Positions 7,488-16,803 are shown, counted from the first letter of the stretch. The stretch: DNA of 64,000 nucleotides from Sphingobacterium multivorum (GCF_900457465.1 NZ_UAUU01000002.1:930001-994000), one strand, 5' to 3'. A program made the numbers and translations. Notes: generated from the sequence alone by a model not told the origin.

Positions 7488-8327
7488 ATGAAAAGAGAAG
7501 TTGAAGAAATCGCAGCAGAACAACCTGCACAGCCTAATAAAAAGAAAAAGATCTATATTATTATTGGCGTCGTGCTATTGGTTGTCCTAGCCGGTGGCGG
7601 ATATTACAACTATAGCCATCGACAAGCTATCGACGGCCTGCAGGTGGATAGTACCGCGACAGCTGTTGTAGGGTTTGACAATGCAGATCCCAAAGACCTG
7701 GAAGACGCTGATGGTTGGAGTTCACTGGAAGACTATCAACACTGGAACAATGCAATCTTCACGATTCCCGAATACGATAATATCCCGTTACGCTATAGAA
7801 GGGGTATTACAAAGATATTCATGGGTAATAACTACCTTGAACCTGTAGATGATAAACCTATATACAAGTTTACACGGATAAAAGATCGTGCTAAATCTGT
7901 TTTCTGTTATGGTAACTTTACCGATCGCAACGATTCAGACAGTTGGAATAAAGAAATGGCTTTTTTGGTAGAAAAGAACGACTATCAGAGCAGTGCCATC
8001 TGGATCATTTCAGCAAAAGGCGATATTTTATTCTGGAAGGAATATTCAAGCGAACTGCCACTCATCAACAGCTTCAAAAAGGGACAGAAAATTTTTATGG
8101 ATGAGATGAAGTTAGTACCTGCTCCTGCTGATGGAATTATTGTCAAGAATAAAAATTCCAAGTACGCATTAATTTACAATAAAAACAGCAAGACCTTCGA
8201 CAGCTATTACCAATACAGTGATAGTGAAATTCAGGAAGCTACCACTTCCGAAGAGGAGCCTTATGTGGAAGAATTGCAAGATGTCACCATCGACTCTGCA
8301 ACTACAAATACAGGTATTAAAGAGTAG
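7488..8327 (+). CDS. Single-pass membrane protein of unknown function
   Basis: A 279-residue protein with a charged N-terminus, a lysine run (NKKKKIYI) and one strong membrane segment at residues 25-42 (IIIGVVLLVVLAGGGYY), so most of the chain should lie outside the cytoplasm. The soluble part contains a WSSLEDYQHWNN segment and ends in an acidic tail (TTSEEEPYVEELQDV). No domain was recognised. It is monocistronic, with a hairpin terminator directly downstream. Confidence 0.6.
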   Translation: MKREVEEIAAEQPAQPNKKKKIYIIIGVVLLVVLAGGGYYNYSHRQAIDGLQVDSTATAVVGFDNADPKDLEDADGWSSLEDYQHWNNAIFTIPEYDNIPLRYRRGITKIFMGNNYLEPVDDKPIYKFTRIKDRAKSVFCYGNFTDRNDSDSWNKEMAFLVEKNDYQSSAIWIISAKGDILFWKEYSSELPLINSFKKGQKIFMDEMKLVPAPADGIIVKNKNSKYALIYNKNSKTFDSYYQYSDSEIQEATTSEEEPYVEELQDVTIDSATTNTGIKE

Positions 8328-8350
8328 TTTATCGTATTTTATCGCTTAAA

Positions 8351-8380
8351 ATTTTCGTCACGACAGATCGTGACGAAAAT
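8351..8380 (+). terminator. Hairpin after the 7488 gene
   Basis: ATTTTCGTCACGA (8351-8363) pairs perfectly with TCGTGACGAAAAT (8368-8380) around a four-base loop. The T run is weak, so rho-independent strength is uncertain. Confidence 0.7.
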
Positions 8381-8480
8381 CATTCGATATTGATACGCAA
8401 AACAAACACCTGAATTACAGACATATAACCATCAAAATCAGCTATTTAAAATCTTTCTAAATTAATCCCTTTGACAGATT

Positions 8481-8515
8481 TTTGACACAAGCACAAAGCT
8501 TTTAAGCTACATTTG
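8481..8515 (+). promoter_or_regulatory. Probable hemA promoter
   Basis: TACATTTG at 8508-8515 fits TAnnTTTG. TTTG at 8481-8484 is 23 bases away, slightly wider than the usual 19-21, so the upstream element is uncertain. The predicted leader is about 25 bases. Confidence 0.4.
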
Positions 8516-8546
8516 TACCGTTAAATATAAGCGAGGGATTAGAGCT

Positions 8547-9788
8547 TTGAAAAATCTTAAAGTATTAGCGTTTACTCATAAACATGTCGAACTAAAAGAT
8601 CTAGGTAATCTAGTGATCTGCAATGAGGATTTAGAAAGTCGCCTCATCAATCTAAAGCATAGCCTAGACATTCCAGAGATCTTTTATATTGGTACTTGTA
8701 ACCGAGTAGAGTTTGTATTTTATGGTGCTCACGAATTGACCCATGAATTCATTGCTGATTTTATGGGAAAATTGAACTTCTGTGTTCCTCAGGAGAGACT
8801 ACAATGTTATTTAGGACAGGTCAACAAATACGAGGGTATGGATGCTTTAAACCACCTGCTTCGGATGTCATGTTCACTTGAAAGTCTTGTTGTTGGTGAA
8901 AAAGAAATTTTGGCACAGGTACGTCGGGCCTATGATCGTTGTAGAGAAGCTGGTTTTACTGGAGATTTTCTACGTCTGATGATGGATCGTCTCGTAAAAA
9001 CGGCTAAAGAAGTATACACCTATACTAAAATTTCCAGAAACCCAATTTCCGTTGTCTCGCTCGCCTATCGCAAATTGCGCGAACTAAAACTGGTTGAAAA
9101 CCCTAGAATCGTCATTATCGGTTCTGGAGAAACCAATCAGAACTTAGCGAAATATTTCCAAAAGAACCAAAAAGCTAAGTTCGTTATTTTCAACCGCACA
9201 ATAGAGAACGCAAAGGCCTTAGCCGAAGAATTAAATGCTGAAGCTTATCCCCTAGCTGATATTGATCAGTACAAAGAAGGCTTTGATATTTTAATTACTT
9301 GCACAGGTGCTCCGACCTCCATTATTGACAACACACTTTATCAATCCTTATTAAACGGAGAAACGGATAAGAAAATAATCATTGACTTAGCCGTTCCGAA
9401 TGATATTGATGCTGAAGTTCTCCAAAACAATCCGATTCATTATATCGAAGTAAGCAGCTTACAAGCTATTGCGGAGAAAAACATCCAAGAGCGTTATAAC
9501 GAATTGGAGAGTGCCGAAAAGATTATACAGGACAATATCCAAGAATTTTTACCTTTAATCAAACAGCGACGTGTAGAGGTTGCTATGCGTGAGGTTCCTG
9601 AAAAGATTAAAGAAATTAAATCATTTGCGCTAAATGAAGTTTTTGCTCAAGAGGTTCAAGCCCTAACCCCCGAAGCGAGAGAAGTATTGGAAAAAGTCAT
9701 CAACTACATGGAAAAGAAATACATCAAGGTTCCAATGGTTATGGCGAAAGAAATTTTGGTTAAAACTCCAGAAACGGAAAAAAACTAA
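8547..9788 (+). CDS. hemA: Glutamyl-tRNA reductase (TTG start)
   Basis: Reduces glutamyl-tRNA(Glu) to glutamate-1-semialdehyde, the committed step of C5 tetrapyrrole synthesis. The catalytic-cysteine motif YIGTCNRVEFV is near residue 50, LLRMSCSLESLVVGEKEILAQV near 100, and the NADPH-binding IIGSGETNQNLAKYF near 190, with a C-terminal dimerisation helix. The frame opens with TTG at 8547. This start is preferred because MKNLKVLAFTHKHVELKDL is what the family begins with and no ATG lies nearby. A weak start may limit synthesis of this control enzyme. hemC, hemB and hemL follow on the same strand. Confidence 0.95.
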   Translation: MKNLKVLAFTHKHVELKDLGNLVICNEDLESRLINLKHSLDIPEIFYIGTCNRVEFVFYGAHELTHEFIADFMGKLNFCVPQERLQCYLGQVNKYEGMDALNHLLRMSCSLESLVVGEKEILAQVRRAYDRCREAGFTGDFLRLMMDRLVKTAKEVYTYTKISRNPISVVSLAYRKLRELKLVENPRIVIIGSGETNQNLAKYFQKNQKAKFVIFNRTIENAKALAEELNAEAYPLADIDQYKEGFDILITCTGAPTSIIDNTLYQSLLNGETDKKIIIDLAVPNDIDAEVLQNNPIHYIEVSSLQAIAEKNIQERYNELESAEKIIQDNIQEFLPLIKQRRVEVAMREVPEKIKEIKSFALNEVFAQEVQALTPEAREVLEKVINYMEKKYIKVPMVMAKEILVKTPETEKN

Positions 9789-10137
9789 TACTAAGCTTCC
9801 CTTCGAACAGAGTTATATTCTATTACTTTTTGTTGCTTCCCTAGGTTTTGACCAAAGCCTATTAGCAGAATGAATCTGCGCCCATCCCGAGCTATCCTTT
9901 GACTGTTTCCTTTAAATTTCGGTTTATCAATTATTTCCTGACATATAATGACAGTAACGTGTCAACATATTCCTTCTATTTATTTATTTTTGCTCTGATA
10001 AATGGTATTAAATACATTTTTCCGAAATTGTTTATTTCCGGGGCTCAATTGAATTAAAACACATGCTGTGCTAGTTGAATACGTCGCTACTGGGGGAACA
10101 TTTTTGTGATTGTTTTAATAGGTAAAGTAAAATTAAC
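9789..10137 (+). other. Gap hemA-hemC: possible secondary promoter, no gene
   Basis: No convincing gene was found in these 349 bases. TATTTTTG at 9985-9992 fits the -7 element but lacks a good upstream partner, so hemC may have its own transcript with a leader of about 140 bases. A ten-codon ORF (MNLRPSRAIL, from ATG 9870) was seen and is probably chance. No tRNA or clear terminator is visible. Confidence 0.35.
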
Positions 10138-11724
10138 GTGAATAGAAAACTAATTATTGGTACCCGGGGAAGTGTTCTTGCCATGTGGCAGGCAAATTTT
10201 GTAAAAGATCGATTGGCAGAAATCGGAATTGAAGCAGAATTAAAAGTCATTAAAACACAAGGGGATATCATTCAACACCTTCGTTTGGATAAATTAGAAG
10301 GCAAAGGATTTTTCACCAAAGAGCTTGAAGAGGAGCTTTTAAGCGGGACCATTGATTTAGCTGTACACTCACACAAAGATTTACCTACGGTCAACCCTCC
10401 GGGATTGATCATTGCAGCGGTTTCTGAGCGTGAAGATCCCGCTGAATTATTGATTATCCACAAAGATTGTGTGGATATCAAAAAACGTCTTTCATTAAAA
10501 CACAATGCGACTGTTGGGACATCATCCAACCGTAGAAAAGCGCAGATCTCGGCGCTACGTCCGGATCTAGAATTTGACGATCTCCGTGGTAATTTACAGA
10601 CAAGAATCCAGAAGCTACGTGATGAGCAATACGATGCTATCGTACTTGCAAAGGCAGGTATTAGCCGTATTGAAATGGATATTACAGATTTTCATGTGGA
10701 AGAGATTCCTCCTGTTGAAATTATCCCGGCACCGGCGCAAGGAGTACTTGCTATTCAGATCCGTGAAGTTGACAAGGAACTTTTTGACGCTTTACAGCCC
10801 TTAAACAATGAAGAAGTAGCAAAAACAATCTCCGTAGAACGTTTGGTATTAAATAAATTTGACGCGGGATGTCATGCGCCATTAGGATGTTATTGCCGTA
10901 AAAGCGGTGATGAATACGAAGCTTGGGCCTCTATTGCTGACACAAGCGAAGATTTTCCTGACCGTGTTTACCTTAGAGATACCGATGCGACACGGTTAGC
11001 GGAGCGTATTTTCAGCAAATATGCAAAGGATAGAAAATTGCCACAATCTGTATTTATCTCCCGGGAGGTAGACGAAAATTCCTATTTCGCAAGAGCAATG
11101 GCCAAGCACAATATTACTATTGAGGGCCGCTCTTTGATCAAAATATTCCCCATCATCAACAAATTGGATCCTTTTATCCTAAAACACGTGGATTGGATTA
11201 TATTTTCAAGCAAGAATGGTATTGAGCACTTTTTCAATTTAGAGCCACGTTTGAGCAAAAAGACCAAGATTGGTGTAATTGGCCGTGGCTCGGAAGAGAT
11301 TTTGCGCAAATATGACCGCGTTGCTGATTTCTCTGGCGACAGTGAGGGCATCAATATGGAGGAAATTGCGAAGAAATTTGCTGAATTGGCCAATGGTGGT
11401 ACCGTGCTTATACCACGTGCGAAGGAATCTTTGGAGACGATCCAAAAAGCATTAAGCCCGGAGACAAAAATTATCAATATACCGGTATATGAAACGGTCT
11501 TAGAAGAAAATGTAGATCCATCCAATGCGGAGGTATTGGTCTTTACCAGTCCAAGCAATGTGGAAGCTTATTTTGCAGACAACCTACTGGAACCAGGCCA
11601 AAAAGTAATCTGTATTGGCCGCTCTACCGGTGCAAAGTTTGATGAGATGAATGTGCCTTATACCCTTCCTTATTCTCCTGATGAGATCGGCCTTTCCGAA
11701 GCCGTTTTTGGATTGGAGTATTAG
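10138..11724 (+). CDS. hemC: Hydroxymethylbilane synthase / uroporphyrinogen-III synthase fusion
   Basis: A two-domain protein of 528 residues. Residues 1-305 are porphobilinogen deaminase (HemC): IIGTRGSVLAMWQANFV at the start, HSHKDLPT near 82, DDLRGNLQTR near 145, and the dipyrromethane-cofactor cysteine in DAGCHAPLGCY near 243. From about 310 the chain is HemD-like uroporphyrinogen-III synthase, with VFISREV, IIFSSKNGIEHFF, IPRAKES and VFTSPSNVEAYF. The fusion links the enzymes making and cyclising the unstable hydroxymethylbilane. The start is GTG at 10138; MNRKLIIGTRGS is the expected N-terminus. HemD assignment rests on weakly conserved motifs, but its position and length agree. Confidence 0.92.
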   Translation: MNRKLIIGTRGSVLAMWQANFVKDRLAEIGIEAELKVIKTQGDIIQHLRLDKLEGKGFFTKELEEELLSGTIDLAVHSHKDLPTVNPPGLIIAAVSEREDPAELLIIHKDCVDIKKRLSLKHNATVGTSSNRRKAQISALRPDLEFDDLRGNLQTRIQKLRDEQYDAIVLAKAGISRIEMDITDFHVEEIPPVEIIPAPAQGVLAIQIREVDKELFDALQPLNNEEVAKTISVERLVLNKFDAGCHAPLGCYCRKSGDEYEAWASIADTSEDFPDRVYLRDTDATRLAERIFSKYAKDRKLPQSVFISREVDENSYFARAMAKHNITIEGRSLIKIFPIINKLDPFILKHVDWIIFSSKNGIEHFFNLEPRLSKKTKIGVIGRGSEEILRKYDRVADFSGDSEGINMEEIAKKFAELANGGTVLIPRAKESLETIQKALSPETKIINIPVYETVLEENVDPSNAEVLVFTSPSNVEAYFADNLLEPGQKVICIGRSTGAKFDEMNVPYTLPYSPDEIGLSEAVFGLEY

Positions 11725-11814
11725 AATCGTATAAAGTAGTTTGTATTTCAAAGTCAGTAAACGATTGCACTGCTATTGCAATAAACAACATAGATCATAA
11801 ATAATCTTAATATA

Positions 11815-12798
11815 ATGTTACAACGTCCGAGAAGAAATCGTAAATCTGCCGTGATTCGCGACATGATTCAAGAGACACGTTTAGACGCGTCAAATTTGAT
11901 TTTCCCACTTTTTATCGTCGATGGGCAAAATCAAAAAACTGAGGTTAAATCGATGCCAGGCATCTATCGCTATTCAATAGACAATCTATTGAAGGAAGTG
12001 GAAAGTTGCCTGAAGTTGGGCTTACGTTCATTTGATCTTTTCCCTAACATTGAAGAGTCATTAAAAGACAAATATGCTACAGAAAGCTACCGTGATGGAA
12101 GTTTATACTTACGTGCAATTGCTGCGGTAAAGAAAAATTTTCCGGAGGCTTGTATCGTAACGGATGTTGCCATGGACCCTTACAGCAGTGACGGGCACGA
12201 TGGAATTGTCGAAAACGGTGAGATCCTAAACGATGAGACATTAGAGGTATTGGGCAAAATGGCCTTGGCACATGCACAATCAGGTGCAGATATCATTGCA
12301 CCATCAGATATGATGGATGGCCGCATCGGTTACATCCGTGAGCTATTGGACCATAATGGTTTTACTAACGTTTCTTTGATGTCGTATACGGCAAAATATG
12401 CTTCGGCCTATTATGGTCCTTTTAGAGATGCCTTAGGCTCGGCACCCAAGCATGGCGATAAAAAGACCTACCAGATGAATCCTGCCAATGCAAAAGAGGC
12501 GCTTATTGAAGCACAGCTCGACGCACAGGAAGGAGCGGATTTTCTGATGGTGAAACCAGGACTTCCCTACTTAGATATCGTTAAACTTCTTGCAGACAAC
12601 TTCGATCTACCAATTGCAGTATATAATGTCAGTGGAGAATATGCGATGTTAAAGGCGGCAATTCAAAACGGCTGGTTAGACGAACGTGTCATCCTAGAAA
12701 CGTTATTGAGCTTCAGACGTGCTGGCGCTACAGCAATCTTATCCTACCACTCCAAAGAAGTATTGGAGAAAGGTTTTATTTCGCATTCAACTATTTAG
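11815..12798 (+). CDS. hemB: Porphobilinogen synthase (delta-aminolevulinate dehydratase)
   Basis: Condenses two 5-aminolevulinate molecules to porphobilinogen. The active-site lysines are in LMSYTAKYASAYYGPF (near 198) and FLMVKPGLPYLD (near 248). The metal-site segment TDVAMDPYSSDGHDGIV has alanine and aspartates where zinc enzymes have cysteines, matching the plant-like, magnesium-type site. Length 327 is normal. It begins 90 bases after hemCD and ends three bases before hemL, consistent with one haem operon. Confidence 0.96.
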   Translation: MLQRPRRNRKSAVIRDMIQETRLDASNLIFPLFIVDGQNQKTEVKSMPGIYRYSIDNLLKEVESCLKLGLRSFDLFPNIEESLKDKYATESYRDGSLYLRAIAAVKKNFPEACIVTDVAMDPYSSDGHDGIVENGEILNDETLEVLGKMALAHAQSGADIIAPSDMMDGRIGYIRELLDHNGFTNVSLMSYTAKYASAYYGPFRDALGSAPKHGDKKTYQMNPANAKEALIEAQLDAQEGADFLMVKPGLPYLDIVKLLADNFDLPIAVYNVSGEYAMLKAAIQNGWLDERVILETLLSFRRAGATAILSYHSKEVLEKGFISHSTI

Positions 12799-12801
12799 AC
12801 T

Positions 12802-14112
12802 ATGCAAGCACCTGATATTTCAAGAGCAAAATCTGCTGAGCTATTTGAAAAAGCAAAACAATATTTCCCTGGAGGCGTAAACTCTCCTGTTAGGGCTTTC
12901 AAATCCGTATATGGTACCCCATTATTTATTGAGCGTGGCGATAAAGCACACCTGTGGGATGCGGACGGAAATGAATTCATCGACTTTTGTTGTTCATGGG
13001 GCCCCTTAATTTTAGGGCACAATAATGATCAAGTTCGTGAAGCTGTAGCGGCACAACTCGGGAAAGGCTTAAGTTTTGGCGCTCCTACTGCTTTGGAGAA
13101 CCAACTGGCTGAGTTGATTATCGAAAACAATAGGTTTATTGAGAAAATTCGCTTTGTCAGTTCTGGCACCGAGGCCGTAATGTCTGCAATCCGTTTGGCT
13201 AGAGGCTATACGAAACGTGATAAGATCATCAAATTTGATGGCTGTTATCATGGCCACTCCGATTCTCTTTTGGTTAAAGCGGGTTCTGGTTTGGTCACTT
13301 TTGGTGAGACATCATCGGCTGGTGTACCTAAAGCATTTGCAGACGAAACCATTGTTATCGAATTAAACGATAAGCAAGCTTTAGAAGCTGCTTTTGCAGA
13401 ATTTAAAGATCAGATTGCCGCAGTTATCATTGAGGGTATACCTGCAAACAATGGCTTATTGTTGCAATCTAAGGAATATGTTCACTTCTTACGTAATATC
13501 ACCAAAGAACATGGTGCAATGTTGATTATGGATGAAGTGATCACGGGATTCCGTATTGGTTTTGAAGGTGCTTCGGCTTACTATGACGTACAACCAGATA
13601 TTATTACCTACGGCAAAATTATTGGTGGCGGAATGCCTGTTGGTGCCTATGGAGCCTCAAAAGAATTGATGGCCTGTATATCTCCTGATGGTGCAGTTTA
13701 CCAAGCCGGAACTTTATCCGGAAATCCAGTTGCTATGGCTGCCGGCATTGCCGCATTAGGTATCTTGGCACAAAAGGATTTCTACACAAATTTAAATGCC
13801 AAAACAGAAGCTTTCGTCAATGATATGCGTACTTATATTGCGGAGAAAGGATATAAAGTTCAACTTTTCCATGTGGCTTCTATTTTTTGGTTTGCCTTCA
13901 CAGAACAGCACGAAATTAAAAAAGCGAGTGAAATCGATCCTAAATCGATGGAATCTTATAAAATTATGCACCGCGAATTGTTAAATCGTGGCGTATATTT
14001 TGGTCCTTCAGGCTATGAAGTAGGCTTTGTTTCTGATGCACATACAGCAGCGGATCTTGACCAGGCAAAAAAACATATTTTCGATGCTTTAGACATTGTC
14101 TTTAGTGCATAA
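12802..14112 (+). CDS. hemL: Glutamate-1-semialdehyde 2,1-aminomutase
   Basis: PLP-dependent aminomutase converting glutamate-1-semialdehyde to 5-aminolevulinate. Seen are FPGGVNSPVRAFKSVYGTP at the N-terminus, SSGTEAVMSAIRLARGYT for phosphate binding, MDEVITGFR for the PLP-binding aspartate, and the Schiff-base lysine in TYGKIIGGGMPVGAYG. Length 436 is typical. Together with hemA, hemCD and hemB the window holds the whole route from Glu-tRNA to uroporphyrinogen III; hemE and later genes are not here. A strong terminator follows. Confidence 0.97.
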   Translation: MQAPDISRAKSAELFEKAKQYFPGGVNSPVRAFKSVYGTPLFIERGDKAHLWDADGNEFIDFCCSWGPLILGHNNDQVREAVAAQLGKGLSFGAPTALENQLAELIIENNRFIEKIRFVSSGTEAVMSAIRLARGYTKRDKIIKFDGCYHGHSDSLLVKAGSGLVTFGETSSAGVPKAFADETIVIELNDKQALEAAFAEFKDQIAAVIIEGIPANNGLLLQSKEYVHFLRNITKEHGAMLIMDEVITGFRIGFEGASAYYDVQPDIITYGKIIGGGMPVGAYGASKELMACISPDGAVYQAGTLSGNPVAMAAGIAALGILAQKDFYTNLNAKTEAFVNDMRTYIAEKGYKVQLFHVASIFWFAFTEQHEIKKASEIDPKSMESYKIMHRELLNRGVYFGPSGYEVGFVSDAHTAADLDQAKKHIFDALDIVFSA

Positions 14113-14126
14113 AATCAAACTACTAT

Positions 14127-14164
14127 AAAAAAGCCCTCCAGTATATTACTAGAGGGCTTTTTTT
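14127..14164. terminator. Terminator of the haem operon
   Basis: AAAAAAGCCCTC pairs with GAGGGCTTTTTT across a 13-base loop. It lies between hemL and the convergent DUF4252 operon and is T-rich on both strands. Confidence 0.9.
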
Positions 14165-14203
14165 ATAGGTTAGTGGAAGTATAGGCTCGAATCAACGTGC
14201 TTA

Positions 14204-14749
14204 TTACAGTTTGTTTGCCAGCTTCTTATCTTTAGATTTCATCTTATTTAGTCCGGCAATAAGTTCATCCAATGAAAACTTACCTTTGATATCCATAAAA
14301 ACACTTTCATCTTCGTTATCATGAACGAGTAGAGAAACCCGCTGAATAACATTATTCTTATCAATACGCGCATTCAGCGAAATCTCCTGTCCATCCGTGT
14401 TAATAACCAGTAATTCCTCAAATTTGTTCTTCTTCAAAAACTTATGGTAATCGTCCAAAATCCGTGCATTCTTCGTTTTGTCATTATTTGAAAGTGTCAG
14501 CATTCTGAACTTCTTTAATTTCTTTACAATTTCAGCCATTGCACGAGACTCTTCATCATTATCGTCCTTTAAGGCTTTTTTCATAAAGGGTTTTGTTAAC
14601 CACATCGGTAAATTAATGGCAACAATCTCAGCGTCGTCCGATACATTAGACCGGCTGACGAAATCCATATTGGAGGCTTTTTTTATCATGCATGACTGCA
14701 TGGAGAAAAGAACGCCAACTAGGCACAACAAGGTTAGTAATCTTTTCAT
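14204..14749 (-). CDS. DUF4252-type lipoprotein
   Basis: A 181-residue protein with a lipoprotein signal (LFSMQSC, acylated Cys near residue 20), so it is membrane-anchored outside the cytoplasm. The rest resembles DUF4252: a MLTLSNNDKTKNARILDDYH-like strand-helix block, EELLVINTDGQEISLNARID and a C-terminal SLDELIAGLNKMKS. It is the last gene of a four-gene operon after an ECF sigma factor, an anti-sigma-like protein and a second DUF4252 protein six bases upstream. The pairing suggests that these proteins are outputs or partners of the sigma factor; their biochemical role is unknown. Confidence 0.75.
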   Translation of the reverse strand: MKRLLTLLCLVGVLFSMQSCMIKKASNMDFVSRSNVSDDAEIVAINLPMWLTKPFMKKALKDDNDEESRAMAEIVKKLKKFRMLTLSNNDKTKNARILDDYHKFLKKNKFEELLVINTDGQEISLNARIDKNNVIQRVSLLVHDNEDESVFMDIKGKFSLDELIAGLNKMKSKDKKLANKL

Positions 14750-14755
14750 AATCTT

Positions 14756-15277
14756 CTACTTTTTGTTGTTATCACCTTTATTCTTACTCACTTTATTGTT
14801 CCCTTCGTTGACCAAGCTAGTCACGTCTTTCAACGGTATAGCCCCGTCAAGGATCATAAATAGATTTTGCCCATCTCCGTTGATCGTTAGTAACAGATTG
14901 TTTAGGATGTCGGCATTTGCAGACATATTTTCCACCATGAACCGGATATCCTGACCTTCATTATTGAGTGACATGAGTTCTTCATACTTTAAATTTGAAA
15001 CTGCCCCTTGAATAATACCTGTTAAGGCTTTATCCTCCCCATCTTCAACAATCAGCATCCGCAACGATTTAACATTCTTAAGTAGTGGTGTAATTGTCTG
15101 CATATCCTCATCGTCTATTTTCAAATTACCCAATAGCTTGAACATCGGCGCCCCGATTTTAAGTGTTGTCACGCCCTTTTTTCCTTGATATTGTTCAAAA
15201 AGTTTATCCAATTTTGAAATTTGTGCATTTGCCATACTTGCTACAAGTAGAAGGCAAGCTATTAAAAAACCTTTCAT
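14756..15277 (-). CDS. DUF4252-type secreted protein
   Basis: A 173-residue paralogue of the downstream gene, with a cleavable signal peptide (MKGFLIACLLLVASMANAQ) and no lipobox cysteine. The mature part has the same layout: LKSLRMLIVEDGEDKALTG-type strand, EELMSLNNEGQDIRFMVE, and a C-terminal helix near IPLKDVTSLVN. So one copy is anchored and one is free in the periplasm. It starts seven bases after the anti-sigma-like gene and is surely cotranscribed with it. Confidence 0.75.
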   Translation of the reverse strand: MKGFLIACLLLVASMANAQISKLDKLFEQYQGKKGVTTLKIGAPMFKLLGNLKIDDEDMQTITPLLKNVKSLRMLIVEDGEDKALTGIIQGAVSNLKYEELMSLNNEGQDIRFMVENMSANADILNNLLLTINGDGQNLFMILDGAIPLKDVTSLVNEGNNKVSKNKGDNNKK

Positions 15278-15283
15278 TTTATT

Positions 15284-15973
15284 TTAGTTAATCGTTATTG
15301 ACATTTGTTTTATATTCATTGCTTTATCTACACCATTTTCCAGATTATTTGCCAGTAAGCCTAAAGATTTTAGGGTCAGTTCAACAGCTTCCTGTTCGTT
15401 CGCGACAGGTTTCCCATTCAAAACAACATAATCTGCCTGATAGGGTTCACTTTCGACTGATTGCAGACTTTCAGCAACTATTTTCTTCTTTTCAGTCCAT
15501 TTCTTCGCTTGTTTTTTAACTTTAGAATGTTTGAGCGTTTCTGCGATCTGTAACGTCTTACCGCTTTCCACCGAAGGGGTCCCATCATTAGCATTGGAAA
15601 CTACCGTTTCTTCATTTTGTTGTTCGATCAGCTTCTTGTCCGCGGATTTTAGCTCTTTCATTTCCTTTTCGGCAAGTACAGGTACTCGCGTTGTTGGTTC
15701 CTGATTTAGGAATAGTGCAATTCCAATAGCCATTACCAACATGGCTGCCGCAGCATATTTTATCCAACTCTTATTCCACCATACAATACGTTTCTTATCC
15801 TCATTGATCTCACTTTGGAAGTCCTCAAAGGACCAGTCCATTGTTCTATTCTTTTCTTGATTCAATGATTGAAAAAAAACATCATCCGAGCTTTTCAATG
15901 CTCTTTCTTCCTCTAATGACGACTGGCCATTAAAGTACTTCTCTTCCAATTCTTTTAATTTCTTATCTTTCAT
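15284..15973 (-). CDS. Anti-sigma-factor-like membrane protein
   Basis: A 229-residue protein directly after an ECF sigma gene. Its N-terminus is acidic and helical (KELEEKYFNGQSSLEEERAL), as in Bacteroidota anti-sigma factors, then a membrane segment near residues 80-98 (YAAAAMLVMAIGIALFL) and an extracytoplasmic, lysine-rich stalk ending in a small domain (ADYVVLNGKPVANEQEAVEL). The start at 15973 is chosen over an upstream in-frame ATG (15994) because MKDKKLKELEEKYFNG is the family-like beginning. It probably holds the sigma factor at the inner membrane; this is inferred from position and topology. Confidence 0.7.
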   Translation of the reverse strand: MKDKKLKELEEKYFNGQSSLEEERALKSSDDVFFQSLNQEKNRTMDWSFEDFQSEINEDKKRIVWWNKSWIKYAAAAMLVMAIGIALFLNQEPTTRVPVLAEKEMKELKSADKKLIEQQNEETVVSNANDGTPSVESGKTLQIAETLKHSKVKKQAKKWTEKKKIVAESLQSVESEPYQADYVVLNGKPVANEQEAVELTLKSLGLLANNLENGVDKAMNIKQMSITIN

Positions 15974-16014
15974 CACTGTGCATCTTATTTTCAAAGACGA
16001 TGAAACATTCGGGT

Positions 16015-16530
16015 TTATTTTTTACCTGAATAAATCCGCGTGGTTTCATAATCGAATAATTTTGTCAATTGTTCTTTTACCTTCTGTCTAGCACGCATCA
16101 GATTAACTCTTACCGCAGACTCGCCCATCTCCAATACTTCACCGATTTCATCGATGTCATAATCCTCAACATCGCGCAGATGCATAACAAGCCGTTGTTT
16201 TTCGGGAAGGGAATTGATCATTTCAAGGATAATTTCTTTCGTATTCCCAACAGTATGTTCCGTCATGGTAACAACCTGATGCTGCTCAACAAAGTCTGCC
16301 CTGACCTTATCTTTTTTTAGACGATTGAGCGCTTCATTTTTGACACTCTGCATGCAGAAGGCTTCCATATTTTTATACTGAAGCAGCTGATCTTTTAATT
16401 GCCACAAACGCATCATCACATTTTGTACCGCATCAAAAGCCTCGTCATCATCAACCAAGATCCGTTTCGCAAAGCGAAATAGCTTATCCTTATGGATGAA
16501 AACGGTATTTTTAAATTGCTCTTGGTTCAT
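16015..16530 (-). CDS. RNA polymerase sigma factor, ECF (sigma-70 family)
   Basis: A 171-residue extracytoplasmic-function sigma factor. Region 2 is seen in LFRFAKRILVDDDEAFDAVQNVMMRLW (positions 18-44, quoted in part) and region 4 in LPEKQRLVMHLRDVEDYDID and IGEVLEMGESAVRVNLMRAR. It heads a leftward operon with an anti-sigma-like gene 41 bases downstream and two DUF4252 genes, so it likely controls its own operon. The inducing signal and regulon cannot be read from this window. No TAnnTTTG element was found directly upstream, consistent with a non-housekeeping promoter. Confidence 0.88.
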   Translation of the reverse strand: MNQEQFKNTVFIHKDKLFRFAKRILVDDDEAFDAVQNVMMRLWQLKDQLLQYKNMEAFCMQSVKNEALNRLKKDKVRADFVEQHQVVTMTEHTVGNTKEIILEMINSLPEKQRLVMHLRDVEDYDIDEIGEVLEMGESAVRVNLMRARQKVKEQLTKLFDYETTRIYSGKK

Positions 16531-16803
16531 GTTATCGTCAATATTGAGACTTACGCTATTTTAATCTTCTAATCGGCTTTTGCCCCATCTCCGTATCACC
16601 TGTGCCTTTTATATTATCAAGACATTTCAGCTTATCGATTTATTACATCTAATATGACTATTTTTTTAAAAATATTTAATTCACTGTGTATTAAACTTCA
16701 ATGAGTAGCCCAAACGGCCTATTTTTAACCTTATTACAAACAAAATAGGTATATAGACTGTTACTTAAGATGCTGAATGATTAAAAATTTAAACAAAAAA
16801 ATT

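Noticed and set aside
9870..9902. Ten-codon ORF MNLRPSRAIL between hemA and hemC, with two Arg
   Set aside because: Too short, with no conserved context, and haem synthesis is not expected to be controlled by arginine codons.
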